Source: Rahnella victoriana
Lineage (GTDB): Bacteria > Pseudomonadota > Gammaproteobacteria > Enterobacterales > Enterobacteriaceae
Reading direction: 5' to 3'
Assembly: GCF_004330295.1 (NCBI RefSeq)
Contig: NZ_SJOJ01000011.1
Coordinates: 62,001 to 126,000, forward strand
DNA length: 64,000 nucleotides
Of the stretch, positions 63,850-64,000 are shown one piece after another. The notes beneath the pieces are model-generated. The model was not told where the DNA came from. It saw only the letters and a program-made list of their open reading frames with translations, and did not search any database. The position numbers were made by a program, and so were the translations under genes. How positions within the stretch are numbered: position 1 is the stretch's first letter; each line of letters begins with the position of its first letter.

Positions 63850-64000
63850 AGATTGGCCCTTTGCGATAATTTTCAGAGCCTTCATATTAGGGGCAGAAAC
63901 CGTCTTCTGTCACTGATTATTACCGCTTTATCTGCACCAGACGACACCGCCCGCAAAGCGGTATTGCTGATTTGATTTTACGGCCACACAGTGCCATTGT

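Overview
The window is a stretch of enterobacterial core chromosome. The proteins closely resemble those of Escherichia coli in length and motifs. The gene order is the E. coli 9-10 minute region read backwards: ybaE-queC-fadM-ybaV-ppiD-hupB-lon-clpX-clpP-tig-bolA-yajG-ampG-cyoABCDE-yajR-yajQ-panE-yajL-thiI-xseB-ispA-dxs-yajO-pgpA-thiL-nusB-ribE-ribD-nrdR-yajI-secF-secD-yajC-tgt-queA-acpH-proY-brnQ-phoR-phoB-sbcD-sbcC-mak-rdgC-ppnP. Sequence divergence and lineage-specific insertions point away from Escherichia, towards a Yersiniaceae-type genus such as Rahnella, Ewingella or Serratia. The genus is inference only.

Layout. Positions 1-14 kb hold queuosine precursor synthesis (queC), envelope folding (ppiD), HU-beta (hupB), the ATP-dependent proteases Lon and ClpXP, trigger factor and BolA. 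Positions 14-21 kb hold the muropeptide permease AmpG and the cytochrome bo3 operon. Positions 21-36 kb hold an MFS transporter, a Gfo/Idh oxidoreductase, yajQ, panE-yajL, thiI, the xseB-ispA-dxs isoprenoid operon, yajO, and the nrdR-ribD-ribE-nusB-thiL-pgpA group. Positions 37-44 kb hold the queA-tgt-yajC-secD-secF operon and acpH. Positions 44-51 kb hold a 2-Cys peroxiredoxin, gamma-glutamyltranspeptidase, ProY, BrnQ and a short MetE-like methyltransferase. Positions 51-64 kb hold phoBR, sbcDC, a NitT/TauT-type ABC transporter, mak, rdgC and ppnP. No tRNA, rRNA, IS element, prophage, CRISPR array or pseudogene was seen.

The accessory content sits at the breaks in E. coli synteny. A Gfo/Idh oxidoreductase lies between yajR and yajQ. 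A peroxiredoxin and ggt lie where E. coli has malZ. The MetE-like gene lies between phoR and brnQ. The ABC transporter lies where E. coli has araJ, and tsx and yajD are missing between yajI and secF. Several insertions carry visible control sites: three contiguous MetJ boxes before the MetE-like gene, a -24/-12 (sigma-54) promoter plus an 11-bp direct repeat before the ABC transporter, and an OxyR-like half site before the peroxiredoxin. Core regulatory sites are also readable: a Pho box before phoB and heat-shock (sigma-32) promoters before lon and clpP.

I did not find an obviously new multi-gene system. The best leads are the sigma-54-type ABC transporter of unknown substrate, the MetJ-boxed MetE-like enzyme, two tandem large inverted repeats between thiI and xseB, a long stem in the tig leader, and an ERIC-like palindromic repeat near yajQ.
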